Below, in pieces: positions 25,517-33,406 of a stretch of DNA of 64,000 nt. The DNA is taken from positions 1 to 64,000 of the forward strand of contig NZ_JNYE01000050.1 of assembly GCF_000717185.1 (NCBI RefSeq). Direction: 5' to 3'. The DNA is from Kitasatospora phosalacinea. Lineage in GTDB: Bacteria > Actinomycetota > Actinomycetes > Streptomycetales > Streptomycetaceae. Made by a program: the position numbers and the translations under genes. The notes below the pieces were generated by a model. That model was not told the origin of the DNA. It ran no database searches and saw nothing but the letters and a program-made list of their open reading frames with translations. The first letter of the stretch is position 1. Each line of letters starts with the position of its first letter.

Positions 25517-26854
25517 ATGCCCGCCCGCTCCCCCGCCGCCGCCGAACGCCGCCGCCACGACCGGGAGATCCTCGCCCTGGCCGTCCCGGCCTTCGGCGCC
25601 CTGGTCGCCGAGCCGCTGTTCCTGATGGCCGACTCGGCGATCGTCGGACACCTCGGCACCGCCCAGCTCGCCGGCCTGGGCGTCGCCTCCGCCGCGCTCA
25701 CCACCGTCGTCGGCGTCTTCGCCTTCCTCGCGTACGCCACCACCGCCGCGGTGGCCCGCCGGATCGGGGCGGGCGACCGGCGCGCCGCCGTGCAGCAGGG
25801 CGTCGACGGGATCTGGCTGGCGCTGCTGCTGTCGGTCGGCGTGGTGACGCTGACCCTGCTGCTGGCCCCGCAGGCCGCCCGGCTGCTCGGCGCCTCCGCC
25901 ACCGCCGCCCCGCACGCCGTGACCTACCTGCGGATCAGCGCGCTCGGCGTCCCCGCGATGCTGCTGGTGCTGGCCGCCACCGGCGTGCTGCGCGGCTTCC
26001 AGGACACCCGCACCCCGCTGCTGGTGGCGATCGGCGGATTCACCACCAACCTGCTGCTCAACCTGGGCCTGGTCTACGGCGCGGGCCTGGGCGTGGCCGG
26101 CTCCGCCTGGGGCACCGTGATCGCGCAGAACGCGATGGCCGCGGTGTACGTCGTGGTGGTGGTCCGCGGCGCCCGCCGGGAGGGCGCCGCGCTGCGGCCG
26201 GACACCGCCGGGATCCGCGCCTCGGCCCGGGCCGGCGGCCCGCTGCTGGTGCGCACCCTGAGCCTGCGCGCGGTGCTGCTGCTGGCCACCGCGGTGGCCG
26301 CCAACCTGGGCGACGCCGAGGTGGCGGCCCACCAGATCACCATGACCGTGTGGTCCTTCGTCGCCTTCGCGCTGGACGCGGTGGCGATCGCCGGGCAGGC
26401 CATCATCGGCCGCTACCTGGGCGCGGGCGACCTGCCGGGCACCCGGGCGGCGACCCGGCGGATGGTCGAGTGGGGCCTGGGCGCGGGCGTGCTGTTCGGG
26501 CTGCTGATGGTGCTGGGCCGACCGCTGTACGTCCCGCTGTTCAGCTCCGACCCGGCGGTGCAGCAGCAGCTGTCCGCGGCGCTGCTGCTGGCCGCGCTGA
26601 CCCAGCCGGTGGGCGGGCTGGTGTTCGTGCTGGACGGCGTACTGATGGGCGCGGGCGACGGCCGCTACCTGGCCTGGGCGATGCTGGCCACCCTGCTGCT
26701 GTTCGTCCCGGCGGCGCTGGCGGTGCCCGCGCTGGGCCTGGGACTGGCCGGGCTGTGGTGGGCGATGAACCTGTTCATGCTGACCCGGGCCGCGTTCCTG
26801 GTCGGCCGGGTCCGCACCGGCCACTGGATGGTCACCGGCGCCGTCCGGTCCTGA
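25517..26854 (+). CDS. MATE family (DinF-like) efflux protein
   Basis: A 445-residue integral membrane protein with about 12 hydrophobic helices in two halves. It starts with a cytoplasmic basic stretch (AERRRHDREILAL), then LAVPAFGALVAEPLFLMADSAIVGHLG, the MATE first helix. VLRGFQDTRTPLLVAIGG and EVAAHQITMTVWSF match conserved DinF-type motifs. It exports cationic drugs or metabolites using Na+ or H+ gradients. Streptomycetes carry a MATE gene at this same place between rplI and dnaB. No strong RBS is seen. Confidence 0.92.
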   Translation: MPARSPAAAERRRHDREILALAVPAFGALVAEPLFLMADSAIVGHLGTAQLAGLGVASAALTTVVGVFAFLAYATTAAVARRIGAGDRRAAVQQGVDGIWLALLLSVGVVTLTLLLAPQAARLLGASATAAPHAVTYLRISALGVPAMLLVLAATGVLRGFQDTRTPLLVAIGGFTTNLLLNLGLVYGAGLGVAGSAWGTVIAQNAMAAVYVVVVVRGARREGAALRPDTAGIRASARAGGPLLVRTLSLRAVLLLATAVAANLGDAEVAAHQITMTVWSFVAFALDAVAIAGQAIIGRYLGAGDLPGTRAATRRMVEWGLGAGVLFGLLMVLGRPLYVPLFSSDPAVQQQLSAALLLAALTQPVGGLVFVLDGVLMGAGDGRYLAWAMLATLLLFVPAALAVPALGLGLAGLWWAMNLFMLTRAAFLVGRVRTGHWMVTGAVRS

Positions 26855-26871
26855 ACCGCACGGCGCAACGA

Positions 26872-26911
26872 CCGGAGGGCCGGACCCCGCGAACGGGGTC
26901 CGGCCCTCCGG
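26872..26911. terminator. 18-bp bidirectional terminator between MATE and rplI
   Basis: Bases 26872-26889 pair perfectly with 26894-26911 around the tetraloop cgaa. It lies between the convergent stops of the MATE and rplI genes. Confidence 0.88.
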
Positions 26912-26929
26912 ACTGCGTTACTGCTGCGC

Positions 26930-27376
26930 TCAGGCGGCGACGACGTTGACGTCGAGGTTGGCCTGGACGTCGGCGTGCAGCTTGACCGAGACCTTGTGGC
27001 TGCCCACGGTCTTGATCGGCGAGGCGATCGCGACGGCGCGCTTGTCCACGGCCGGGCCGCTGGCGGCCTTGATGGCCTCCACGACGTCGGCCTGGGTCAC
27101 CGAGCCGAACAGGCGGCCGGCGTCGCCGGAGCGGACGGCCAGCTTGACCTGGAGGCCCTCGAGCTTGGCCTTGACCTCGTTGGCGGCCTCGAGGGTCTGG
27201 ATGGCGTGGATCTTCCGGGCGCGACGGATGGCGTCGACGTCCTTCTGACCGCCCTTGGTCCAGCGGATGGCGAAGCCGCGCGGGACCAGGAAGTTGCGGG
27301 CGTAGCCGTCCTTGACCTCGACGACCTCGCCGGCGCTGCCGAGGCCGGGAACCTCGTGAGTGAGGATGATCTTCAT
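26930..27376 (-). CDS. rplI: 50S ribosomal protein L9
   Basis: 148 residues starting [30 protein letters not shown], the L9 N-domain with its RNA-binding loop ([12 protein letters not shown]), then the long connecting helix and a C-domain ([15 protein letters not shown]). It binds 23S rRNA domain V and protrudes from the large subunit. It is the last gene of the rpsF-ssb-rpsR-rplI operon, 17 bases after rpsR. Confidence 0.98.
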   Translation of the reverse strand: MKIILTHEVPGLGSAGEVVEVKDGYARNFLVPRGFAIRWTKGGQKDVDAIRRARKIHAIQTLEAANEVKAKLEGLQVKLAVRSGDAGRLFGSVTQADVVEAIKAASGPAVDKRAVAIASPIKTVGSHKVSVKLHADVQANLDVNVVAA

Positions 27377-27393
27377 TCTTCGGTCACCCTCTC

Positions 27394-27630
27394 TTAGCGC
27401 GCGGTGGAGGTGTAGGGCAGCAGCGCCATCTCACGGCTGTTCTTCACGGCCGTGGCGACGTCGCGCTGGTGCTGGGTGCAGTTGCCGGTGACCCGGCGGG
27501 CACGGATCTTGCCGCGGTCGGAAATGAACTTCCGCAGCAGGTTCGTGTCCTTGTAGTCCACGTACGTGGCCTTGTCCTTGCAGAAGACGCAAACCTTCTT
27601 CTTCGGCTTGCGAGCAGGCGGCTTCGCCAT
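27394..27630 (-). CDS. rpsR: 30S ribosomal protein S18 (CxxC form)
   Basis: 78 residues: a basic [10 protein letters not shown] start, a CVFC pair, [29 protein letters not shown] and [21 protein letters not shown]18 sits on the platform of the 30S subunit beside S6. The CVFC motif marks the form that keeps zinc-type cysteines; streptomycetes often hold a second, cysteine-poor paralogue elsewhere. It lies in the operon between ssb and rplI. Confidence 0.97.
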   Translation of the reverse strand: MAKPPARKPKKKVCVFCKDKATYVDYKDTNLLRKFISDRGKIRARRVTGNCTQHQRDVATAVKNSREMALLPYTSTAR

Positions 27631-27698
27631 TGTGTGCTCCGTTTAGGTACGAGATCTGTCAGCATCGGCGGGCCCGCGGGGGACCGGCCGTGCACCGC

Positions 27699-28301
27699 TT
27701 AGAACGGGGGTTCTTCCGAGTAGCCGCCGCCGGAGTTGCCACCCCAGCCGCCGCCGCCCTGGTTGGGCGAGGAGGGGGCGCTGGACGCCCACGGGTCGTC
27801 GGACGGAGCCGGGTTGCCGCCGCCGGGGTTTCCACCCCAGCTGCCGCCGCCCTGGTTGCCGCCGCCGCCGTAGCCGCCGCCACCCTGCTGGCCGCCGCCG
27901 CCGAAGCCGCCACCGCCACCGCCCGGACCGCCGGTCCGGTTGGCGCGGGTGACCTTGGCGGTCGCCGAGCGCAGGCTCGGGCCGACCTCATCGACCTCGA
28001 CCTCGAAGACCGTCCGCTTCTCGCCTTCCTTGGTCTCGTAAGACCGCTGGCGCAGTCGGCCCTGCACGATCACGCGCATGCCGCGCTGCAGCGACTCGGC
28101 CACGTTCTCCGCCGGCTGGCGCCAGACGTTGCACGTGAGGAAGAGGCTCTCGCCGTCCTTCCACTCGTTGGTCTGGCGGTCGAAGGTGCGCGGGGTGGAC
28201 GCGATACGGAACTTGGCCACCGCGGCACCCGACGGGGTGAAGCGCAGCTCGGGGTCGTCGACGAGGTTGCCGACGAGGGTGATGACGGTCTCGCCTGCCA
28301 T
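27699..28301 (-). CDS. ssb: Single-stranded DNA-binding protein
   Basis: 200 residues. The OB-fold half ([61 protein letters not shown]) occupies about 110 residues. A Gly/Gln/Asn-rich flexible linker follows, and the tail EEPPF is the acidic tip that recruits replication proteins. It protects ssDNA at forks. A parS-like site sits in the 101-base spacer upstream. Confidence 0.97.
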   Translation of the reverse strand: MAGETVITLVGNLVDDPELRFTPSGAAVAKFRIASTPRTFDRQTNEWKDGESLFLTCNVWRQPAENVAESLQRGMRVIVQGRLRQRSYETKEGEKRTVFEVEVDEVGPSLRSATAKVTRANRTGGPGGGGGGFGGGGQQGGGGYGGGGNQGGGSWGGNPGGGNPAPSDDPWASSAPSSPNQGGGGWGGNSGGGYSEEPPF

Positions 28302-28348
28302 GTGGTGATGACCTCTCGGAAAGGAGTTCTGCGGTGCTCGTCAGCGGT

Positions 28349-28362
28349 GTTCCACGTGGAAC
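28349..28362. promoter_or_regulatory. parS: parS-like ParB site 3
   Basis: GTTCCACGTGGAAC palindrome in the rpsF-ssb spacer, inside an essential replication/translation operon. Confidence 0.85.
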
Positions 28363-28402
28363 ACCGGACGTGAACCCTCCGGCGCGGACGCCGGAAGTGG
28401 GC

Positions 28403-28693
28403 TCAGTGGGTGTCCGGGCGCAGGACCTTGGTCCGCAGAACCGACTCGCTCAGGCTGAACTGGCGGTCGAGCTCCTTGACGACCTCGGGCGTGGCCTTGA
28501 GGTCGATGACCGAGTAGATGCCCTCGGACTGCTTGTTGATCTCGTACGCCAGGCGACGACGACCCCAGGTGTCGACCTTCTCAACCTTGCCGCCGCCGGT
28601 GCGGACGACGTTGAGGAAGCTCTCGATCAGGGGGGAGACAGCGCGCTCCTCGACCGAGGGGTCGAGGATGACCATCACCTCGTAGTGACGCAT
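28403..28693 (-). CDS. rpsF: 30S ribosomal protein S6
   Basis: 96 residues starting [19 protein letters not shown], with [25 protein letters not shown] and the C-terminal [17 protein letters not shown]6 pairs with S18 on the 30S platform. A very strong AAAGGAGGTG RBS precedes the ATG at 28693. It is the first gene of the operon, and its promoter must lie in the 237-base divergent gap upstream. Confidence 0.98.
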   Translation of the reverse strand: MRHYEVMVILDPSVEERAVSPLIESFLNVVRTGGGKVEKVDTWGRRRLAYEINKQSEGIYSVIDLKATPEVVKELDRQFSLSESVLRTKVLRPDTH

Positions 28694-28930
28694 GTGTAAC
28701 CCACCTCCTTTGGACTCAACGGCCACGGCATTTCCGTGGCAGGAGGGTTTTGCGCGTCGGCACCGGTCGTTCCGGGCATGCGGGCACGCCCCTATACCAG
28801 TGCAGAGGGGCCAGCCTACCGGGTGAGCCGACCGGTGGACAAAACAGTTGCCCGCCCGGGTTGTCATCTCGGTCACATCGGTCGCAACCTGGACAGAACG
28901 AACGTTCCCTCCCCCAGGAGGTGGGTCCCC

Positions 28931-29254
28931 ATGGCACAGGCCGCACCCAGGCCGCGGCAGCAGCACCGGCCGCAGTTCACCCTCAACACCGACGGACACC
29001 CGCACCCCCGGGAGAACGCCCTGGTCGGCGTGACCGTGCTGCTCGGCGTGGTCGCCTTCGTCACCTCGTTCTTCGACAACCTGCACATCCTGACCTCGTG
29101 GACCGGTCTGATCGGCGTGATCACCGGCCTGACCGGGCTGTTCGTCTCGGTGACCACCGCCGAGCGCTTCGCGGTCGTCATCGGCACCGGTGCCGCCGCG
29201 TTCGGCCTGTTCCTCGGCGTCGCGCACGGCGGCCTGTTCGGGGGCGCGTGGTGA
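28931..29254 (+). CDS. Small membrane protein of unknown function
   Basis: 107 residues. A basic, His/Pro-rich cytoplasmic start ([27 protein letters not shown]) is followed by three hydrophobic segments ([59 protein letters not shown]). CAGGAGGTGGG lies upstream of the ATG. I do not recognise a named family. It is divergent from rpsF. Confidence 0.75.
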   Translation: MAQAAPRPRQQHRPQFTLNTDGHPHPRENALVGVTVLLGVVAFVTSFFDNLHILTSWTGLIGVITGLTGLFVSVTTAERFAVVIGTGAAAFGLFLGVAHGGLFGGAW

Positions 29255-29440
29255 CGCCCGGGCGCGGCGCGGGGTGAACCTGCGGCCCGCCGCGCAACCC
29301 CCGGTGCCCTCCCGGCGTAGTACCTGTACCAGCGGGTGCGCACGGGGGGGCATCATCATGTCGGGTCGGTTCCCGGTCGAATCGGACCATTCGGGCGATA
29401 GGGTCACCATGGGTAGATCCGACGAGGAGGAGCACGCGGC

Positions 29441-30559
29441 ATGAGCCTGCGACTGCGGACCATCACGCGCGAGGAGCACCTGGCGTTCATCCAGAGCCGG
29501 CCCTCGGCCAGCCACATGCAGGTGCCCTCCTGGGCGGACGTGAAGGCGGAGTGGCGCGCGGAGAGCCTCGGCTGGTTCGACGCCTCCGGCGCGATCGTCG
29601 GCGCCGGGCTGGTGCTCTACCGCCAGCTCCCCAAGGTGAAGCGGTACCTGGCGTACCTGCCGGAGGGTCCGGTGATCGACTGGTTCGACCAGGACCTCGA
29701 CCGCTGGCTGAAGCCGATGCTGGCGCACCTGAAGTCGCAGGGCGCGTTCTCGGTGAAGATGGGCCCGCCGGTGGTGGTCCGCCGCTGGGAGGCCAGCACC
29801 ATCAAGGACGCCATCGCGGGCAAGCAGGCCAAGCGGCTGCGCGACGTCGGCCCCGACTTCTCCGAGCCGCGCGCCCTGGAGGCCGCCGAGCGGCTGCGCC
29901 GCTCCGGCTGGCTGCAGGGCGAGGACGGCGGCGCGGGCTTCGGCGACGTCCAGCCCCGGTACGTGTTCCAGGTGCCGCTGGGCGGCCGCTCGCTGGACGA
30001 CGTGCAGCGCGGCTTCAACCAGCTGTGGCGGCGCAACATCAAGAAGGCCGAGAAGAGCGGCGTCGAGGTGGTCCAGGGCGGCTACGAGGACCTCGCGGTC
30101 TTCCACAAGCTGTACGTGGTCACCGCCGAGCGGGACCGCTTCACGCCCCGGCCGCTGTCCTACTTCCAGCGGATGTGGCAGTCCCTCACCGCCGAGGACC
30201 CGAACCGGATGCGGCTCTACCTCGCCTACCACGAGGGCGAGCCGCTGGCCGCGACCACGATGCTGGTGGTCGGCGAGCACGTCTGGTACTCCTACGGCGC
30301 CTCCGCCAACCACAAGCGCGAGGTCAAGCCGTCCAACGCGGTCCAGTGGCGGATGATCCGGGACTCCTACGCGCTCGGCGCGAGCGTCTACGACCTGCGC
30401 GGCATCAGCGACACCCTGGACGAGGACGACCACCTGTTCGGGCTGATCCAGTTCAAGGTCGGCACCGGCGGCCAGGCCGCGGAGTACCTCGGCGAGTGGG
30501 ACTACCCGCTCAACAAGCTGCTGCACAAGGCGCTCGACCTCTACATGTCGCGCCGTTGA
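29441..30559 (+). CDS. FemX/FemAB-type peptidoglycan bridge aminoacyltransferase
   Basis: 372 residues forming two GNAT-like subdomains: [35 protein letters not shown] at the start, [43 protein letters not shown] and the C-terminal [39 protein letters not shown], which is the family core. FemX enzymes add glycine from Gly-tRNA to the diamino acid of lipid II. GAGGAGG precedes the ATG. The alanine-racemase-like gene starts 40 bases downstream, so the two are probably one operon. Confidence 0.9.
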   Translation: MSLRLRTITREEHLAFIQSRPSASHMQVPSWADVKAEWRAESLGWFDASGAIVGAGLVLYRQLPKVKRYLAYLPEGPVIDWFDQDLDRWLKPMLAHLKSQGAFSVKMGPPVVVRRWEASTIKDAIAGKQAKRLRDVGPDFSEPRALEAAERLRRSGWLQGEDGGAGFGDVQPRYVFQVPLGGRSLDDVQRGFNQLWRRNIKKAEKSGVEVVQGGYEDLAVFHKLYVVTAERDRFTPRPLSYFQRMWQSLTAEDPNRMRLYLAYHEGEPLAATTMLVVGEHVWYSYGASANHKREVKPSNAVQWRMIRDSYALGASVYDLRGISDTLDEDDHLFGLIQFKVGTGGQAAEYLGEWDYPLNKLLHKALDLYMSRR

Positions 30560-30599
30560 GCCACCTGAAGAACACCACGGGGAGCACGGGGAGAACGCC

Positions 30600-31631
30600 A
30601 TGACCTTGACGATGTACGTGGACACCGGCCGCTGGCGGGCGCACCAGCGCGGGCTGCTGGCCGAGTTCGCCGGGCTGGTCCCGGTCGCCAAGGGCAACGG
30701 CTACGGCTTCGGCAACGCCCGGCTGGCCGCCGAGGCGGCCCGGCTGGGCGTCCCGGTGCTGGCGGTCGGCAGTGCGGCCGAGGCGGCCGCGGTGGCCGGC
30801 GACTTCCCCGGCGACCTGCTGGTGCTCACCCCCTACCGGGCCGGCGAGCCGGAGGCCGACCTGCCCGCCGGGCGGGTGGTGCGCACCGTCGCGCACACCG
30901 AGGCGCTGGCCGCGCTGCCCGCCGGGACGCGGGTCGTGGTCGAGTGCATGACCTCGATGCGGCGGCACGGCGTCGCGGTCGGCGAGCTGCCCCGGCTGCC
31001 GGTGCGGCACCTGGCCGTGGAGGGCTTCGCCCTGCACCTGCCGCTGGACCGGCCGGACGGCAGCGACCCGGTGGACGAGGTGGACCGGCTGGTCCGGGCG
31101 ATCGGCGAGGCCGGGCTCCCCACCGGCACCGTCTACCTCAGCCACCTGTCCGCCAAGGACGGGCTGCGGCTGGCCGAGCGGCACCCCGACACGGAGTTCC
31201 GCTCCCGGATCGGCACCCGGCTGTGGCTGGGCGAGGTGGAGGCGCTGTCCTCCCGGGCCACCGTCCTGGACGTCACCCCGGTCGCCCGCGGCGAGCGCTA
31301 CGGCTACCGGCAGCACAAGGCCCCCTCCGAGGGCCACCTGCTGGTGGTCGGCGGCGGCACCGCGCACGGCGTCGGCCTGGAGGCGCCCAAGTACGTGCAC
31401 GGGGTGCTGCCGCGGGCCAAGGGGCTGGCCCGGGCCGGCCTGGCCACCGTCAACCGGACGCTCTCGCCGTACTCCTGGCAGGGCAAGCAGTTGTGGTTCG
31501 CCGAGCCGCCGCACATGCAGGTGTCGATCCTGTTCCTGCCCGGCGAGCTCAAGCCGCCCGCGATCGGCGACGAGCTGGCGCTGACCGTCCGCCACACCAC
31601 CACCCACTTCGACCGGGTGGTCGAGCGGTAG
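30600..31631 (+). CDS. PLP-dependent alanine racemase-like protein
   Basis: 343 residues of the fold III PLP family. The Schiff-base Lys is K31 in [12 protein letters not shown], the counterpart of alanine racemase KADAYGHG. The barrel continues with [14 protein letters not shown] and [11 protein letters not shown], and the C-terminal beta domain carries [21 protein letters not shown] in place of the usual CMDQ segment with its catalytic tyrosine partner. Racemase activity is therefore uncertain. Its position directly after FemX suggests a peptidoglycan amino acid role. Confidence 0.8.
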   Translation: MTLTMYVDTGRWRAHQRGLLAEFAGLVPVAKGNGYGFGNARLAAEAARLGVPVLAVGSAAEAAAVAGDFPGDLLVLTPYRAGEPEADLPAGRVVRTVAHTEALAALPAGTRVVVECMTSMRRHGVAVGELPRLPVRHLAVEGFALHLPLDRPDGSDPVDEVDRLVRAIGEAGLPTGTVYLSHLSAKDGLRLAERHPDTEFRSRIGTRLWLGEVEALSSRATVLDVTPVARGERYGYRQHKAPSEGHLLVVGGGTAHGVGLEAPKYVHGVLPRAKGLARAGLATVNRTLSPYSWQGKQLWFAEPPHMQVSILFLPGELKPPAIGDELALTVRHTTTHFDRVVER

Positions 31632-31655
31632 GGCCCCGGGGGTCCGCAACGCAGG

Positions 31656-31686
31656 AGCCCGCCCGCCGGACCACGGCGGACGGGCT
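31656..31686. terminator. Bidirectional hairpin after racemase-like gene
   Basis: Bases 31656-31668 pair with 31674-31686 (12 of 13) around gacca, between the convergent racemase-like and GT87 genes. Confidence 0.7.
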
Positions 31687-31728
31687 TCGGTGCGTTCGGG
31701 CGCGGCCGCCGCGCTGGCGGCCGCGCGG

Positions 31729-33306
31729 CTACCTGCCGGGCTCCGGCGCGGGGCCGGACCCGGCGCCCGGCCCCAGCTCGACCACCGGTTCCGGCTCCTT
31801 GCCGAGCCAGTCCCGCTCCGGGGCGTAGGCCGCGTACGTCTCCTGCTCGCGCAGGGCGCGGGCGGTGCCGAGCACGAACCGGTCCGGGGCGCCGTCCAGC
31901 ACGCCGCCCGAGGGGTCGTCGCTGCCGTCCCAGCGGACCGGGTCGCGGTCGGGCTGCAGGATGTCGCGGACCACCACGTAGCAGATGTACAGGGTGCCGA
32001 CCAGGTGCAGGGCGATGGCGAAGTGGTACCACTCCTGGTCGATGCCGTGGTGCTTGCCGTCGCCGTTGTAGGCCAGGTACGACCAGACGCCGAGGAAGTA
32101 CAGCACCTCGCAGGCCTGCCAGATCAGGAAGTCGCGCCAGCGCGGCCGGGCCAGCGCGGCCAGCGGGATCAGCCAGAGCACGTACTGCGGCGAGTAGACC
32201 TTGTTGGTCAGGATGAACGCCGCCACCACCAGGAAGGCCAGCTGGGCGAAGCGCGGGCGGCGCGGGGCGCTGACCGCCAGCCAGCCGATCGCCAGGCAGC
32301 TGAGCACCAGCAGGGCGGCGATCCAGGTGTTCAGGGTCTCCAGGTTCTTGTTCCGGACGGCCTGCATGAGGATCAGCCAGAACGAGCCGTAGTCCTCCTT
32401 GCGGGTCTGGCTGAAGCTGTAGAAGGTCAGCCAGCCCTTCCAGTTGGCCATCATGATCGGCAGGTTGACCACCAGCCAGGCGCCGACCGCGCCGCCGAAC
32501 GCCTGGCCGAACTCCTTCCACTTGCCGGACCGCAGGCAGAGCACCAGCAGCGGGCCCAGCAGCAGCGCCGGGTAGAGCTTGGCGGCGGTCGCCAGCCCGA
32601 TGAAGACGCCCGCCATGACCGGCTTGGAGCCCGACCAGTAGGCCATCGCGACGGCGGCCAGGGCGACCGCCAGCAGGTCCCAGTTGATGGTGGCGTTCAG
32701 CGCCAGGGCCGGGGCCAGGGCGAACAGCAGCGCGTCCCACGGGCGGCGGCGCTGGGCGCGGGAGGTGGCGACCACCGCGACCACGGCGCAGATCATCAGC
32801 ATCCCGGCGTTGACCATCCAGAACCACTGCTCACGGCTCATCAGGTCGCCGCTGTGGGTGGTCAGCCAGGCCGCGACCTGCATGAACAGGCCGGTCAGCA
32901 CCGGGTACTCCAGGTACTGCATGTCCGGCGAGCCCTGCGGGATCGGGTCCAGGTACGGGTGCAGCCCGTCGGCGAAGCCGCGGCCGGAGAACAGGTGCGG
33001 GATGTCGCTGTAACAGGCCTTCGTGTACTGGGTGGTGGCGCCGTGGAACCAGCCGTCGGTGTAGCACGGGGCCTTCTGGAACAGGCCCAGCACGTAGACC
33101 GCGATGACCGCCAGCGCGAGGAACTTGGCCGGCGTCCACCAGGACACCCCCAGCAGCGCCCGGCGCCCGGGCGGGCCGCCGAACAGCTCGCTTCCGGCCT
33201 CCGCGACCGGGTCCTCGTCCGCGGGCACCACCACGGTGTTGGGCAGCGGACCGTCGGCCTGCGCGGGGCCGGGCGGCGAGGTCTCGTCACGAAGGCTGGA
33301 GGTCAT
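31729..33306 (-). CDS. GT87-like polyprenol-phosphate mannosyltransferase membrane protein
   Basis: 525 residues with ~10 or more hydrophobic helices. After a 60-residue cytoplasmic tail come FLALAVIAVYVLGLFQKAPCY, the periplasmic loop with YTDGWFHGATTQYTKACYSDIPHLF and LEYPVLTGLFM, then ALFALAPALALNATINWDLLAVALAA and GVFIGLATAAKLYPALLLGPLL. These are features of the GT87/DUF2029 GT-C family, which uses polyprenol-phosphate sugars. The cytoplasmic tail is Glu/Pro-rich. The ATG at 33306 was preferred to the ATG 3 codons upstream. It sits 3' of the PBP gene on the same strand, behind a hairpin. Confidence 0.85.
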   Translation of the reverse strand: MTSSLRDETSPPGPAQADGPLPNTVVVPADEDPVAEAGSELFGGPPGRRALLGVSWWTPAKFLALAVIAVYVLGLFQKAPCYTDGWFHGATTQYTKACYSDIPHLFSGRGFADGLHPYLDPIPQGSPDMQYLEYPVLTGLFMQVAAWLTTHSGDLMSREQWFWMVNAGMLMICAVVAVVATSRAQRRRPWDALLFALAPALALNATINWDLLAVALAAVAMAYWSGSKPVMAGVFIGLATAAKLYPALLLGPLLVLCLRSGKWKEFGQAFGGAVGAWLVVNLPIMMANWKGWLTFYSFSQTRKEDYGSFWLILMQAVRNKNLETLNTWIAALLVLSCLAIGWLAVSAPRRPRFAQLAFLVVAAFILTNKVYSPQYVLWLIPLAALARPRWRDFLIWQACEVLYFLGVWSYLAYNGDGKHHGIDQEWYHFAIALHLVGTLYICYVVVRDILQPDRDPVRWDGSDDPSGGVLDGAPDRFVLGTARALREQETYAAYAPERDWLGKEPEPVVELGPGAGSGPAPEPGR

Positions 33307-33341
33307 GGCGCACATACTGCCGCACCGCTCCGCGCAATCGA

Positions 33342-33380
33342 AGAGGGGCACGGGATCGCCCTCGCGATCCGTGCCCCTCT
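33342..33380. terminator. 17-bp hairpin between PBP and GT87 genes
   Basis: agaggggcacgg-gatcgc pairs with its complement ending at 33380, with a single G bulge. It is in the 100-base gap downstream of the PBP stop, suggesting the GT87 gene has its own promoter or relies on readthrough. Confidence 0.7.
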
Positions 33381-33406
33381 GCGGTGTTTGCGCCGGGATG
33401 CGGCGG

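Noticed and set aside
28128..28141. Possible parS in ssb (gttgcacgtgagga)
   Set aside because: It has the CACGTG core but loses the flanking symmetry at three or more positions.
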